In this document: positions 21,868 through 34,582 of the stretch, piece after piece
How the letters are laid out: every line of letters starts with the position of its first letter
Numbering within the stretch: position 1 is the stretch's first letter
Program-made: the position numbers and the translations under genes
The notes under the pieces: model-generated
Told to the model about the DNA's origin: nothing
Databases searched by the model: none
Seen by the model: the letters and a program-made list of their open reading frames with translations, nothing else
Assembly: GCA_013368325.1 (NCBI GenBank)
Contig: JAACJK010000219.1
Coordinates: 310,001-374,000, forward strand
DNA: 64,000 nucleotides
From: Ephemerocybe angulata
Taxonomy: Eukaryota > Basidiomycota > Agaricomycetes > Agaricales > Psathyrellaceae
Direction: 5' to 3'

Positions 21868-23764
21868 ATGGAACCGGGGGAGATATTCGAGTCCACCAGT
21901 GGTGAGAGTGCCGTCCATCCATCGACCTCCAGCTTACGAGTTACCAGATCGCGCCGAAGCGCCCCAGTCGGCGAGTAGCATCGAATTAGATCATGACAGG
22001 CTCATAAACGCCCTCAAGAATACCCTCGACTCCCATCGCAGAGAATCATCGTCGAAGAAAGCCGATCACGATACACCCGCCCTCCAGACATTATCTGCCC
22101 CATTCCAGCCACAGTCCATCAGCGCTCACAAACCCTCTTCGACGCAGGGAAACAAAGAGAACATATCCCTTCAACGTTCCCAGCTCAGCGACCGAGGTGG
22201 CATATCGAATCAAGCGCCCAATGCCACCGCCCAACGTCTCATCGAGGACCTTCAGCGCAAGAACGATGACCTCAAGACGCGCCTCCAGCGCTCCGATGCC
22301 CACACCACCAAGCTCCAAGAAAAGTGCACCACCTTGGACACGGAGCTCAAGTGGGAGAAAGCGTCGACCGACAGCATGACAAAGAAGCTCCGAGACAAGG
22401 GTAAAGAGTTGGAGGTCTTGCAGACACAGAACGCCGAGTTGGTGGGGAAGTGCGCCGAGTGGGAGAAGAAGACGAAGGCCGGGTTTGAAAGGCTCAAGTC
22501 GGAGGCCAAAGCACATGCAGAACGGCAGTTTTCGAACTTGCGCCAGGAGCACGAGCGGCAAATGGGCGACATGAAGGCAAGGATAAAGAGCGCGGGCAAC
22601 GAGATAAAGCTATTGCGGTCTGAGCTGGAGAAATCCCGCCAGGAGAAGGCCGACCGCGAAGCTGCGCTTGAAGACCTGGAGGGACAAGTGAAGGCGGCAA
22701 AGGCAGCTGCGAAGGACGAGGAAGCCAAAGCCGCGAAACGCCTCCAGCAGAAACACGAACGCCACATAGCCAAAGAAAAGCAGAAGATAACCGACCTCCA
22801 AGCCCAACTGGATACGAAAACGAAGCTGCTCGACGCGAAGTCCAGTATCGTACAGGACCTGGAGCGAGCCAAGGCAGCCGCGAGGGAGGAGAACGCCGCA
22901 TGGCGCAAGGAATGTCAGGAGCTGAAACAGCTCGTGGAAGAGTGGGAGAGGAAGAATGACGCTGGCACGGCATACTTCAACGAGGCCAAAGAGAGCGCGG
23001 AGTTCTGGCGGAAGAAGTACGAAGCGTTGGAGAGTCAGAATGGGCCAGGGAGCTTGCAGGTGGCGGGTATGCGTCTGCAGCTCGAGAAGGAGCAGACGGA
23101 GCTCGGGGACATGCGAAGGAGGTACTCCGAAATGGAGTCAGGATTCCATGCGTCGAAAGACCAGGCCGTCCCTGCCTTGCAGTTCGCGTTTGAAGACTCT
23201 GGAGCTGTGCGGACGCCAGAGATCGCAGACCGGTCAACGATCCAAGGAGAGCCACGGAGGACTGCGACGGCCCGTAACGCCCCCAAACCAGCCCACGAAC
23301 AAGACCGTTCATTCTCAAAGCCATCCAACTGGCTTCCCCAATTCGCGAGACGACACCCTTCCGCCGTTATCCCGCCGTTCGAGTTCAAGCTAAGCCATGG
23401 AGATTCCATACACACGTGGAAGCTCATGAATCTCCTTCTCGACGGCCAAGCAAGCGTGCGCAGAGTAGGGGGACCACAGGATGCGGAAAGCGGCGGCGTA
23501 CGCCTGAAGCTCGGCCTTGAGTCCCTCACGACTGTTCATCCGAGCACGGAGTCAACCTGCCGAGCAATCGTTGTCAACACGAAGCTCCCAACCTTTGGTC
23601 AAGAGGTTGAGGTGAAGAGCACGGGCTACGATGAAAGGCTTAAGGTTGCGCTGTCCAACGTTACCTTCAGCCTTGTGGAAGTGCACCCCCGAAAGAGGGC
23701 GAAGACCTTGGAGCGGATTGGACTCTTCTACAACACTGACCTTGCCGTTGTAAACATGTCGTAA
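21868..23764 (+). CDS. coiled-coil protein with a C-terminal globular domain
   Basis: Two exons: 21868-21901 (MEPGEIFESTS) and 21948-23764, with a 46 nt intron (gtgaga...ttaccag) and a GAT codon across the junction. About 615 residues. The N terminus is polar and disordered; residues of about 90-400 form an almost uninterrupted coiled coil (ENAAWRKECQELKQLVEEWE is typical). After a short linker come about 130 residues with beta-rich character: HGDSIHTWKLMNLLLDGQ, LKLGLESLTTVHPS, LKVALSNVTFSLVEVHP. The architecture is like structural cytoskeletal, kinetochore or spindle-pole proteins, but I recognise no family. It converges on CCT8 with about 240 bp between the stops. Confidence 0.75.
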
Positions 23765-24004
23765 AAGCACCTCGTGTATAGATCGATCAGTTTCCGCTTC
23801 TGCTATTGTGTAAATGACACTCACTGCGCCGAACAGACTGTACGTCCTAAGCTGAATGTAACGGTTAGTGTTGAAAGAAAACACGGTCTTGAGAGGAACG
23901 AAGACACCGCCAACGAGTGCAGAGAAATTCGTGAGCAATAGTAAGTAGTCGAAGCGGTAGTGTACATTGAGAATTCTATTCCGCCAATCTCGGGGCATCT
24001 ACCT

Positions 24005-25941
24005 CTAATCGTCTTCGTCCCAGTTACCCGCCTGCTGGGGAACCTTGGGTCCACCTGCAGCCTTGCTCATGATGATGCTGTCGACGCTGAGCACAGAGAT
24101 GGCAGCTTCAGTTGCGAGCTTGATAGCCCACTTTTTGGCGGCGATCGAGTCGTAGATCTTGTGCTCGCTTGCATCGAGAGTACCATCGGTCTCAGCCTGC
24201 GTAAATGAATGTCAGTTAATATGTGGAAGTAAACGTCATTGGAAACTGTAGACGCACCTCGACGTCAACACCATAAGCCTCGCCACCCTTCTGATCGTGC
24301 TTAGCCCACAGTCTGCTGAGGACCTCGTTGCCCTCGGCTCCACCCAACGCATTCTCGGCCAACGTCCTGGGAACGACCTCCAAAGCAGCCGAGAACAGCT
24401 TCACGCTGTGCTGGGAGAGGCCCTTAAGGCCACGGCCGTACGTATCGACGCGCTTGGCGAGCTCAAGCTCCGTCGCACCAGCACCAGGCACAAGCCTCGG
24501 GTCCTTCATCAAGCTCTTGATTACGTTCACGCCGTCATCGATAGCGCGCTCGAGGTCGTCCAGACGGTTCGATGTCGCGCCGCGCAGCACGATCGTCGCC
24601 GTCTTCGTCTTCTCCCCGGGCGAGTTGGCGTCGTATCCCTCCTCCCCAGGGACAAGCTGCCTCACCACCGTCACGCGATCGCCCCCAATCTCGATCGTCT
24701 CGAACACGTCCACGAAGCCCGCCTCCTCCGGGGTCGGCGCGCCGACGCGGGCAAGGGGCGTCGCGCTGACGACGCGGCAGAGGCGGCGCAGCTCGAACTT
24801 GGACTGGATCTTGAGCACGGCGATGCCGAGGCGGTTGAGGTAGTGCAGCGCGAGCTCGCCGACGGTCGCACCCGCGACGATGACCTTGACGCCGGCGTCC
24901 CCGATCTCCTTGAAGATGCTTTCCATGTGCTTCTCCTCGCCCGACGTGAAGTTGAGCATCTCGTCTGCGTTTTTGATGAGCACGGTGCCCTTGGTCTCGG
25001 TCTGCGCGATGTCGAGCGGGCAGGTGAACACGGCGACCTTGCCGCGGAGGACCTTTTTGATGCTGCCTTCCGGCTCCCGCCCGAACACCATGCCCTGCAC
25101 GACGCGGCTCGACGCGAGGCTTCCACCCATGATCTTCACCACCCGCACGTTATCGACGTTGAAGCTCTTGGGGTTCGCGGGCATGACCGAGAGCGCGGCC
25201 TCCGCGACGAGATCCGCGAGCAGATCTTCCGAGCCGTACTGTTTTGAGGCGATGGCGGGCTTCAGCGCCAGTGCGAGCGACGCGGGCGTCAAGTCCTTCG
25301 GCAGGCTGAATGTCGAGAGCTCTGCGGCCCGTCAGCGCAGATCTTTGAGACGAAAAACGACGCACTTTCGAGCTCTTCCAAGGCCTTGAGCGATCCCAGC
25401 TCGTACCCCTTCATCACCTCGGACGGATGCAGACCCATGATAAGAAGATGCTCTGCCCGCTTCAAAAGCTCGCCCGCGAGGATGAGCACCATGTTCGTCG
25501 CATCGCCCATCTACAATAGTCAGTTTAAGGCATCCACCAGCTAACCTTGGCACTCACCTCGGCCTCCTGCGCCTGCGATGCCATTACGACGAGCTTCGCT
25601 GCGGGGTGCACGACCTCGAGCTCCCTGATGATGGTCGCAGCGTCCGACGTCACGAATAACCGTCCCAGATGGTTGATGATTAGCTTGTTGCGACCTGTAC
25701 ACCTCTCAGACTCCATCCATAACGCATATCCATCGAAAAAACGCGCCGTTGGGACCGAAACTCGTTCGAACGGTGTCGGACAGCTCGTTCACCGCCTGGA
25801 TATTGCGCAAAACCGCGTCATCGAGCCCTTGGAGGTGCTTTTTTCGCCTCAGTCGCTGTGTTATGTATTTGGGGTATAAAATACCTTATATCCCTCCTTG
25901 AATAGCTGCAGATTGTTGGATTTTGGGACTTTGAGGGCCAT
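24005..25941 (-). CDS. CCT8: T-complex protein 1 subunit theta (CCT8)
   Basis: Theta subunit of the cytosolic chaperonin TRiC/CCT, which folds actin, tubulin and other proteins in an ATP-driven double ring. Start MALKVPKSNNLQLFKEGYK at 25941; exon order gives AVNELSDTVRTSFGPNGRNK, LFVTSDAATIIRELEVVHPA, GDATNMVLILAGELL, FNVDNVRVVKIMGGSL, CPLDIAQTETKGTVLIKNAD, ELRRLCRVVSATPL, VPGAGATELELAKRVDTYGR, and a last exon with KWAIKLATEAA, VDSIIMSKAAGGPK and an acidic tail. About 550 residues, normal for the family. The GDGTN motif of other CCT8 proteins reads GDATN here. Intron 2 appears to use a GC-AG pair. Identification is certain. Confidence 0.95.
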
Positions 25942-26096
25942 ATTTGCGAATCGTGGTGGCGGTATAAATGAGAGACGCGAATTCAGCACAGCCACATCGC
26001 AGGCCAGGATGTATCCAAAATTCTCCAAATTCGACGAGTCACGACACTATCATAGATGGCCAGAATATCCATAAGAATACAAGGTAGTAGGTACAT

Positions 26097-27952
26097 TCAG
26101 TCTAAATTTTCCTTCTTCACCCTTGCCCGTTTTTCTCTGTCATAATCAGAATCTTCGCGGGGTGACCTCCATCGGCCCGAGTCCTCCTCCCTACCCCTTT
26201 TCCGCGAGTCCTGGGGATCCCATCGAGCTTGTGGTGATCTATATGACCGAGGGTCGCGCCCAAAGTAACGATCATGGCGGTCGTGAGGCTCTTCTTTCAC
26301 CTGAGGAAGCTGCGAGTCCAACCTTGGCACAACCACACCATTTCGCGGGGTATCTTGAGCTATATCAGTTTCCAAAAAGTCATCTAGACCCGCGAGGGCG
26401 TCCTGGAGTTCTGAGCTGGGCTCATACTCCTCCTCAGGCAAAGTGCCCTCGACCTGTTCGGGCTTGACTGTGATCGTTGGGGATCCCACAGTGTGATTAG
26501 ACGACGGAGCCCACAGAAGCTGTCGCGCCGCGTTCTCGTCCTCGTCGTATGGATCGACATCGACCTTCTGATGTTGGGCAGTTGATTCCCTCGTCAGGGA
26601 CCTCCGTTTCATGTCCTCGTCGTCGTACGGATCAACGTCCACCTTCTGGTATTGGGCCGTCGTCTCCCTCGTCAGCGACCGCTGTGTCCTCTCATCTTCC
26701 TCATACGGGTCCACATCCATCTTCTTCCCCTCCGAGCTGCCACCACATAGAGCAGACAGCAATATCTCGGCGTTCTCTGCTTCATCGTACGGGTCGAGGT
26801 CGAGTTTGTGCTGATGCACCGTTGGGCTCACTGTGTCCTGGGAGAGTCCGAGTCTCGAATGACCTTGAGCCCGTGCACTAGTCAACGTGGAATGCGCAGG
26901 ATGATGGCTGGGGGGCACGTAGGGGGTAAAACCGGACGTAGCCGGATCCGAAGCGTGTGGTCGAGGCGGAGAGGGTGCTCGTGCAGGGGGAGTTGCGCCT
27001 CGAGGTTGTGGGCTGTATGTCCTGGAAGGCGATTTACGTTGGGTGGATGCCTGCAGCGCCGGACTCCGTGATTGCTGAAGAGAACTTGGTCCCCCGTTTG
27101 CGGAGAGTCGAACCTAGAAGGTGATCTACGCAGGTGCGGCGCCTGCGGTGTTGGGCTCCGAGGGCGCAATAAGTCGTGCCTGGGAGGTGAAAGACGCGAG
27201 GTCGATGCCTGAGGAGTCGAGCTCCGTGGAGGGGGGACAAATGCCGGCTTGTCAGATGGTACTGGAGCGGGAGGTATTGGGGGAGCAAAGACAGCTGGGG
27301 GAGGCACGGGTTTCGCGTATGGTACATTCGTTGGCGGCGGTGGGGTGGGTAAACCCAGGGGTTGTGGGTATGGATCTCGAACGGGGAAGCCTGGGGGTAT
27401 CGAGGTGTATGTCGGGTACGTTACTTTCCAATCTAGAGGATGTAAGTTAGAGACGTTTGGAAAAATGATGTGTCGGCAACGTACTTCGGTGCTCTGGATG
27501 ATCAAACCTTTCATAGTTATACTCGTATATGTAGGCGACAGTCTGGCTCCTACTCTCCGCGGCCTCTTCTTTGAGGAACGAGGAATATGGATGTGCACCT
27601 AGAAATGGGGATATATCCTTAACTGACTCTGAAAGCTCAACGATAATAGTAGGGTGCTGAAGAGTATTCGGAGTCAGATCCAGTTGAACACGAGGTAGGA
27701 TTTAACCCTCACAGTATTCTGGTGATGCATACACAGCACACGCTCGTCTTTGTAGCGCTGTTTGAGCATAACGTCCATCCAAGCACACACATCGTTCGCA
27801 AAGTTCGGTGTGTTTCGCCTGCCCCATGGGTTCACAACCACGAGGAACTTTTCCGGTGGTGCTTTGTAGGTCTGCCCTGGTCAGGTACTTGGTCAATGAC
27901 GTGGCAACTTGTCGCTCACCTTGACCTTGAAGCCTTTGCCACCTTTACCCAT
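26097..27952 (-). CDS. disordered DPYD-repeat protein with a small N-terminal domain
   Basis: Exons 27952-27920 (MGKGGKGFKVK), 27871-27713, 27656-27485 and 27432-26097, each junction in frame. The N-terminal ~110 residues (FLVVVNPWGRRNTPNFANDV, HPTIIVELSESVKDISPF, AYIYEYNYERFDHP) look like a compact alpha/beta domain that I cannot name. The rest is Pro/Ser-rich and then carries four repeats of the form K(V/M/L)D(V/L)DPYD-E (LDLDPYDEAENAE, MDVDPYEEDERTQ, VDVDPYDDEDMKR, VDVDPYDEDENAA). The tail is basic (KRGREEDSGRW, KRARVKKE), suggesting the nucleus. The frame changes once, at a run of five C at 27091-27095; a sixth C would make it continuous. Confidence 0.65.
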
Positions 27953-28475
27953 TGCACGATAGATGTAAGGGGCCCGAAGGCTAACGAAACCAGGGACCTT
28001 AGTGGTGGTGGTGGGACTTAACCAAGATTGATTAGCGCCCGCAGCACTCAGGGGTTGCCCGGAATAACCTTGTTTGGCATGAGCCTTCGTCTTTTACAAA
28101 GTCGGAGGGTTTTTAGACCCCGAACTCTGACCTCTTTGCCCATCAACCACTTTGTTCTCTGTCTCAAGAATAGAGCGCGAGGCAAAGGAAGGCCCTTCGA
28201 CTTTCCAGTTCACCCTAACCCACAATTTAAGAACGTATCACCCAACTTCACACTGGTAAGCGCACTAATTACTGACTCCTATTAACTTTTAAGTTATTGC
28301 TGTAGGGTTGTCAAAAGACGGTAAGTAGGCGCCCATCCTGGCATTGACGATGCCACCCTTTTGTCATCCCAAACACAAGATCCTATTGGAGGAGAATTGG
28401 AAGTTCTTATTTTGGTTCGTCTCAAATATCGTGCCATATACTTAATACACACACTACTTGTCTACAGAAACTACA

Positions 28476-30218
28476 CTACAGAACGGTACCGTCGTCCAGA
28501 GCAGAGGGAAGGATAACTTTGGGTTTCAAAATAAGCTCATAGTTCTTTGCCAGCGAGCCATCGCGCAAGCGGGTTGCCACCAGCTTCTTAACCCCGAGAT
28601 CGGTGGTGCATACTATCGGCTTCTGTACGAAATCTTGGTCTGTATGGTCGGGGTAGGCGCTATCCATCTGGTCGGGATCGTACGCCTGGCCTACGTTGCA
28701 TATGCAGGGGACCACCTCTGTGGACGTAACACCCTCGATCACAGCTTCCTTCAGCTTCATGATGCTCGACTCGACGGCCATGAGGCGCGCTTGGACGTTG
28801 GCTGACAGGGTTGCCGAATGAGACGCCCTGCTCGACCACCCTCCGGCGACCATAATGTAGCGACAGTCATCGTATATCGCACGATACATCGTGGTTGGAC
28901 CTCTCAGCTGGGATGCCATGATCGCTCGCCACTTCCCAGCTACGGCAGGTTCCTCTACAAGTTCTTTTCAGCTAACACATTCAAATGATTGGTTATGGTA
29001 CGAACCTCGCATGGCGATCTTGCTCCAAATCCCCGACAGCTGACCATTCAGCTCCTTGTTTTCCGGAGTGAACGCCTGGACGATGTAGCAGCTCCAGACC
29101 AGGAGAGTGTGTTGGAGGGCGAGCTGCAGCGGCAATGGATCCTTCTCTCCCGTCTCGACGTTCCTCTTCATCGCCTCCATCAACCTCGCCCCAACCCTAT
29201 CAGCCGTGCGCCTCCTGCATTTCTCGATCACTCTATCTTCTTCCTTCGATTTACTGTCTGCAGCCATAATCGCCTCGGCGACGAACGCTGCGCATTGGAG
29301 GATCTCCGAGTTCAGGGTCTCGACCATGCGTATGATCTCTGCTCCGGCATAAGAGTCGGCTTTCGACTTGAAAACCTCCTCCGCATGCGCCCCATGGTCC
29401 GGTCTCGCTACTACCCCATTCGCCTGACGAACCTCTGCCCTCTGCAGCTTCTCCTTTGCCCTCCTCAATTGCTCCTCTAGTCCTTGGGTCCGACTCTCGA
29501 GGTCCTGGATGTGCTTCGCAGCAGCCTCCGTTGCGCGCGTACCATTGCTCAGCAAGCTCTGGATTTCCTCATCATCCTGCGCCGCCTTCCTCCTCAGTGT
29601 CTGCACCTCCTCCTCAAGTGCCCGGTACTGCGACTGCGTGATTCCATCTCGCTCTTCGAACGTTCGAACCTGCGCCTGGAGCTGTGCGAGCTGTGTCGAG
29701 AGTGTCAATTTCTCGGCGGTGAGGACCCTGATGGTCTCGGATTTTGACTTGGGTTTGTCCCTGCTGGATGTCGCAGGCCCGGGCTCGTCCTGATCTCTGG
29801 CTCTGTCCTTCTCCTTCCGATCTCTGTCCTTATCCTTGGAGTCTTTCCTGACATCTCTCTCCTTGCCATCCTTGTCCGACCTCTTCCCGCTGTCTAACCA
29901 CATCTCGTGGCTGTTCACTTGTTTGTCATGGTTCCTACACGCCACCAGCGTAAATGGGTGTACTCGTCGACTGACCCTCGAAGCCAAAAACTCACCTCTT
30001 GAACCTATCCAGGCTTTTTCTCGAGGCTGTCGCACGCCTTTCGGGGGCATGTGTTCACTGATGGTAGTTATAGGCGAATCGGCGATGGGCAGCTCAGGGA
30101 GAGTTTGTGTTGTATTCTTCCGAAAGGGCCGTGGGCTCGCGGAGCGGGAGGTGACACTGTGGTGGTCAGAGGACGTGTAGGATCCTGGGGCGAAGACGGA
30201 GCTGAGGCGACGCCACAT
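28476..30218 (-). CDS. coiled-coil paralogue C (unknown function)
   Basis: Two exons, 30218-29006 and 28954-28476, joined across a GAG codon. N terminus MWRRLSSVFAPGSY followed by Ser/Thr-rich sequence; a strongly charged Lys/Asp/Arg stretch (RKDSKDKDRDRKEKDRARDQ); then a coiled coil (AEKLTLSTQLAQLQAQVRTF and on). Family blocks: FKSKADSYAGAEIIRMVETL with LNSEILQCAAFVAEAI, then AVAGKWRAIM, YIMVAGGW, VIEGVTSTEVV, YDPDQMDSAYPD, VCTTDLGVKKLV and ELILKPKVILPSA. A nearly identical broken copy of its 3' end lies 7 kb away at 21361-21650. Neighbour of the third Hsp70 gene; function unknown. Confidence 0.75.
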
Positions 30219-30940
30219 AGTGGTGGGACCTGTTCACTGTTGTAGTACTGATGTATCGACGGCGTTTAAAACGACAGAGAGAAAGACGGGGGTAAGCTGC
30301 GAACCGGTGGAGGAGGTCGTGCGTGCCAGAAGTATGACGACCTGGTGCAGGTGGTCAGGCCCATGTAGTAATATCGCCTCGATAGAAGATGAACCCCACC
30401 TCGAGTCCCCTGCCTCGTGGACAGATCTGAAGTCTGGAACATACGCACGCTATTGCTTTATTTCAAGCGCGCAGGTGCGTGTGCGTTGGGATGAATGCAC
30501 GAGCTTGCCGCACTGCTGAGACGAAGCAATGGGTTTGCGGGAGATGGAATGCCTCGTTGCAATAGAGTTGGAAACATGTCCGATGCCCGTACACGCGGCT
30601 GCCTCATCGTTGCTGTCAGACACGTCGCCTCAGTATTAAGCTCGCCATTGGGAGGGTGGCTGTATCTCGGCGATAGCCATATGATAGAGTGCGCCTTTCA
30701 TATGAGGTCGAGTTATTCCGACATTTATGGCCAAAAAAGAACCGGAGTCTGTCATAGATATGCGCACAGTCGTGCTAATACAATTACAGCATACGCCTGC
30801 GTATGTTTCGATCCGGGAGCTGCAGTGATAGATGCGTACAGTTGGACAGTAGAATGAGAGAGAAGGTAAGCCATATAACATGATACATAATGGAGAAATG
30901 AAGCGAGGGTAGAGGCATATCGGATGGCGCATGGATTTTC
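30219..30940. other. intergenic region
   Basis: Upstream of paralogue C and downstream of the next Hsp70 gene. Nothing recognisable apart from the 3' UTR. Confidence 0.45.
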
Positions 30941-33361
30941 CTACTTGAGGCCCAGGCCAAGGGGCTCGTAGACAATCTTCGCCGCACTTCGCCTCTCCTT
31001 TCCCTGTTAATCGTTATCAATATGGATATCCATATCTCGCGAGTTGCTGCTCACCTTTTCCTTCCAAACGAGCTGTGCCTTGAGCTCTGTCAGCCCAAAC
31101 AGGAGAACGATGTCAAAATCGGCTTTGTAGTACACCCTCCCGCCAGAACCTTTGAATGGTCCGAGGGCTTTACCCATCTGAGATAGATCGACATTCACGG
31201 TGCACATGTTGGAGTAATTTTCTACCGAGGCGAGGTCAGAACTGGATGGCACACAAGGGAGGGTTGAGGCTACCTACCCGAGTCGACGTCTGCCCACTTT
31301 GGGTTCTCCACCTTGCCTCTGTAGCAGTCCAACTCGACGGAGACGCTACTAAAGTTAGCCAGATAGTCGGACTCTTCGAAGTACGACCTCTTGAACTCTT
31401 TCGTCTCTGAGACTTGAGTATTCTGAAGCACGTCAACGTCACGTTGGTTAGAGCGCTGTGGAGAAAGCCGGAAATGCTCACCTTCGGCAAGATGACGCTG
31501 AAGTAGCCGGGAAGACGTCTTGCGCCCGACGGGGAGAGCCAGCTAGTGATAGAGCGCACACGGTGGTCTTCGTCGCTTGGGTTGTAAGGAACGTGACAGT
31601 TGACACCAAAGGTAAAACGAGACATGCGAGACCCGACTCGATGGTCGAGGTAGAATGAAATGGCACCATCCGCAACAGCTTTGTTCCTGTAGCAAAAGGG
31701 GTCAGGAGGAAAGCGGGTCGGGCAAAGGTAAGCGTACTTACACATGAGTGTCTGGGCGAAGGACATTAAGACCGAGGGGGCCTAAGTTATCCTTGAGCTC
31801 AGAGAACAGGTAGTCACTGGCGGCAAAGCCTCCAACAAGGAAGATTGACTAGTTCTAAGGGTCAGCGACAGTTACGCGAGAAAGCGGGTTGGACACAATA
31901 CTAACTTTGATGGGTTTCTGTGAGGCTGAAACCTGACTCTTCACGGAGTCGATGATGCAAGAGATAGAGGGATCGAAGAAAGACGCCACTTGAGATCTGC
32001 CGGAGATGGATTTAGCTCCTCTCTTCAGCGTAAACGCACGTTGACGATAACACACCCTTCCATCCTAAGCTGGCCTGATCGAATCCCGAATTCAAGGTCT
32101 TTGTCCCTGACGCCCCCGAACCGAATGTATTGAGGGTCGCTCTTGCTCCTGAACCTCAACTTCGTAGTCTTGTCGAAGCACTCTGAGATATGTGGGACAT
32201 CGTCGATAAATTTCGAAGTTCGCAAGTGGGCTTCACGGAAATCCTTTTAGCAATTCATACCATCAACGTTCGAGGACGATCACCGACCTTCAAGGAACGC
32301 CCGTGCATTGAAAGTCACAAAGATAGAGCCCTGGAAGTGACACTGGGGAGTCGCAATCTCCTCGAACCAGTCTTCCGACTTTGCTCTTGCATACGCCGAC
32401 AAATCGACAGTTCCTCCACCAGCGTCAACGATGAGTACCCCGCTCCCGTCCTACAGAGTAAATGAAGTCAACACGGAAAATAGGTTACACGAGGCAAGGC
32501 CCTTACCTTCATGACGTCCGCTGACAGCCCGCTATACAAACAGAAGTGCAAACTCGCCTCTCCTTCCGTGACGAAGGAGACCTTGGAATCGGCCTCCTCC
32601 TCCGAGCGAACCAATCCTCCCAACAGGGCTGCCCTCCTCATCATCTCTTGCTGCGCACCCTCCCACCCGTTCGGGTGTGACAGAACAAAGTCGATCAGAC
32701 CTTGCCTCTCGAGATCCTGCCACCAGTCGCTGTCGTCCCCGGAGAATCCATGCGTCTCCTCGATGTAGGTGCGCGTGCAGTTGTAAAGATATCGAAGGAA
32801 GTCTGAGAAGACCTGCACAGGTGTCTTATTCGGAGGGAGAGGCGGTATCTTGGAAGCTACGTCGTTCGGGGTCGACACGCCGTTTTTGGGTCTCAGGTGC
32901 AGCTTGAACCTGGATATGGTTCAGTGATACGGTTCGTTAATAGAAAGAAAGACTGACCATGGTGTTGGAACCCATTCCTCGTCCTCCTTCTGGGCCACAA
33001 TGTCTTCTTTCATCGCTTCGGCTCCCGCTGCTTTCACTACGCCATCCCTGTCATAGTACATGATCGACGGGATTTTGCAATCGCCCCCGACATGTTCTTG
33101 GGCTGGGAACCTACGGTAAGAAACTGAGAATTTCGCCCTTTCATGAGTGTCTCATGAAAGACGGTCCACCTTGTTACGCCTCGAATTTCCGGCACTTGTC
33201 CTGGAGTGAGGATACTACGATTCGCTTAGATATACCAGTTCTATTTCATGAAAGGTGAACTCAGACCTATATGACGCCCCGCTGTACGTCGTCCCCACAT
33301 CGAACGCAATGACCAGCTTGCGACGAGGTCCACCGTACACTGAGCGTGCTTTCTTCGACAT
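30941..33361 (-). CDS. HSPA12-like Hsp70 family ATPase
   Basis: Third HSPA12-like Hsp70. The start at 33361 gives MSKKARSVYGGPRRKLVIAF leading into DVGTTYSGASYR, the phosphate-1 motif. Further blocks: GQVPEIRG-type second exon, YYDRDGVVKAAGAEAMKED, FKLHLRPK followed by PLPPNKTPVQVFSDFLRYLY, FVTEGEASLHFCLYSGLS, RFGGVRDKDLEFGIRSGQLR, VGGFAASDYLFSEL, NKAVADGAISFYLDHRVGSR and ILLFGLTELKAQLVWKEK. The last exon reads GKERRSAAKIVYEPLGLGLK before TAG at 30941. Same gene plan as the two genes at 1-4.8 kb but clearly more diverged. ATP-dependent chaperone-like role by family; client unknown. Confidence 0.85.
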
Positions 33362-34582
33362 GGTAGTTATCTACGACTGCAGGCTTTCGCAGAGGATCGA
33401 AAGGAGGATGGTAAGGTGATATATGGTGGCAGTCTATGCCAAGATCGTGCACCAGCAGGAGACAGAATCTACTTACTTATATTAACTTACTTCGCGAGGG
33501 AACGGCGTGCCTCACCTTCATCTGCACGCAGGCACCACGCTTCACACTGCGGAGGAACACAGAGGATCTGGTGGCCACCCACTGATGGATATGTAGATTG
33601 TGGTCCATTCCAATAGATGGTCATGAATCCGCAACGCGAACACGTTGCAAGCACGATTTAGTGACAGTATCAAAGGTCAAAATGTTGCGGGAAGCGCCTT
33701 CAAAAAAGCCTATTTGAAACCGATCAGGAGGGTTAGGATCTGCATATGGAAGTTAGCGTTTGTCCATCGAGTCAGCATAGCACCATAACCTGGCATTGGC
33801 GCTCTGCAAGTTCGATTGACCCTGAACGGACGTCGGACAATAGAGAGGATCTGACTCTGCTGAGGATGCCTGTGGGACTAGTGGCGATGCCCTGGGAATA
33901 TATTGGTCATCCAATTCTCACATCTCCATTGTGCCAGCAGCCTCGGAAACCTCTTCGACCGAACCTCCTTCTCTAAAGTCTTATTGTCTATATCTTCTCT
34001 CTACATTTGCGGCTACTGGGGACTATTTTCGCGCGAAAGTGTCTATTGGATCTCATGTCACCATGACAAGCAAGGCAGTCCAGTTATGCTGACAAAACGG
34101 AGACTCTCGTAACAATAAGCTCTCAACTTCGATTCTATGGCGACTTCTCGGGAACTGACAGGGTGTTAACTGTCGCTCTTTGGCCGCTACAGGACAAGAA
34201 GTAGAATAGGACAATTGACTGATCATCAGCACCGTACCCACAGACGCCCACACCAACACTGCCTGAATCCTTGACTTTGCAATAGACCATTGTCTATCAC
34301 CAGATTGGCGTGAAATTCGATGCTAATTTGCTGTGACTGTCGCCCACAGACACACGATAACAATGTCTAACCTCTTCTCTTGACGAAAGTTGCTATGGTA
34401 AAGTACAAGAAGGATCATACAACGATTTTGAAGTGTAGCAGATCGTAGCCTTTCCGTCGCCGATAAATGCCACAAGAGCACACAACGAAGGCTCATCATA
34501 TACACTTATTCCCTCTCATCTACCCCAGCCCCATTCCCAGGACGAGACTGCTACGGCATCGCCAACTCCACAGCTAGATCTT
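33362..34582. other. intergenic region
   Basis: No gene seen up to about 34436. From there an in-frame, ATG-less open stretch leads into the next gene and may be part of its first coding exon. Confidence 0.4.

Noticed and set aside
24297..25247. 316-codon plus-strand ORF opposite CCT8
   Set aside because: Antisense shadow of a highly conserved, GC-rich coding exon.
29941..30003. Possible intron (gtgagt...gtgtag) in paralogue C
   Set aside because: It is 61 nt long, so its removal shifts the frame into a stop; reading through keeps the long frame.
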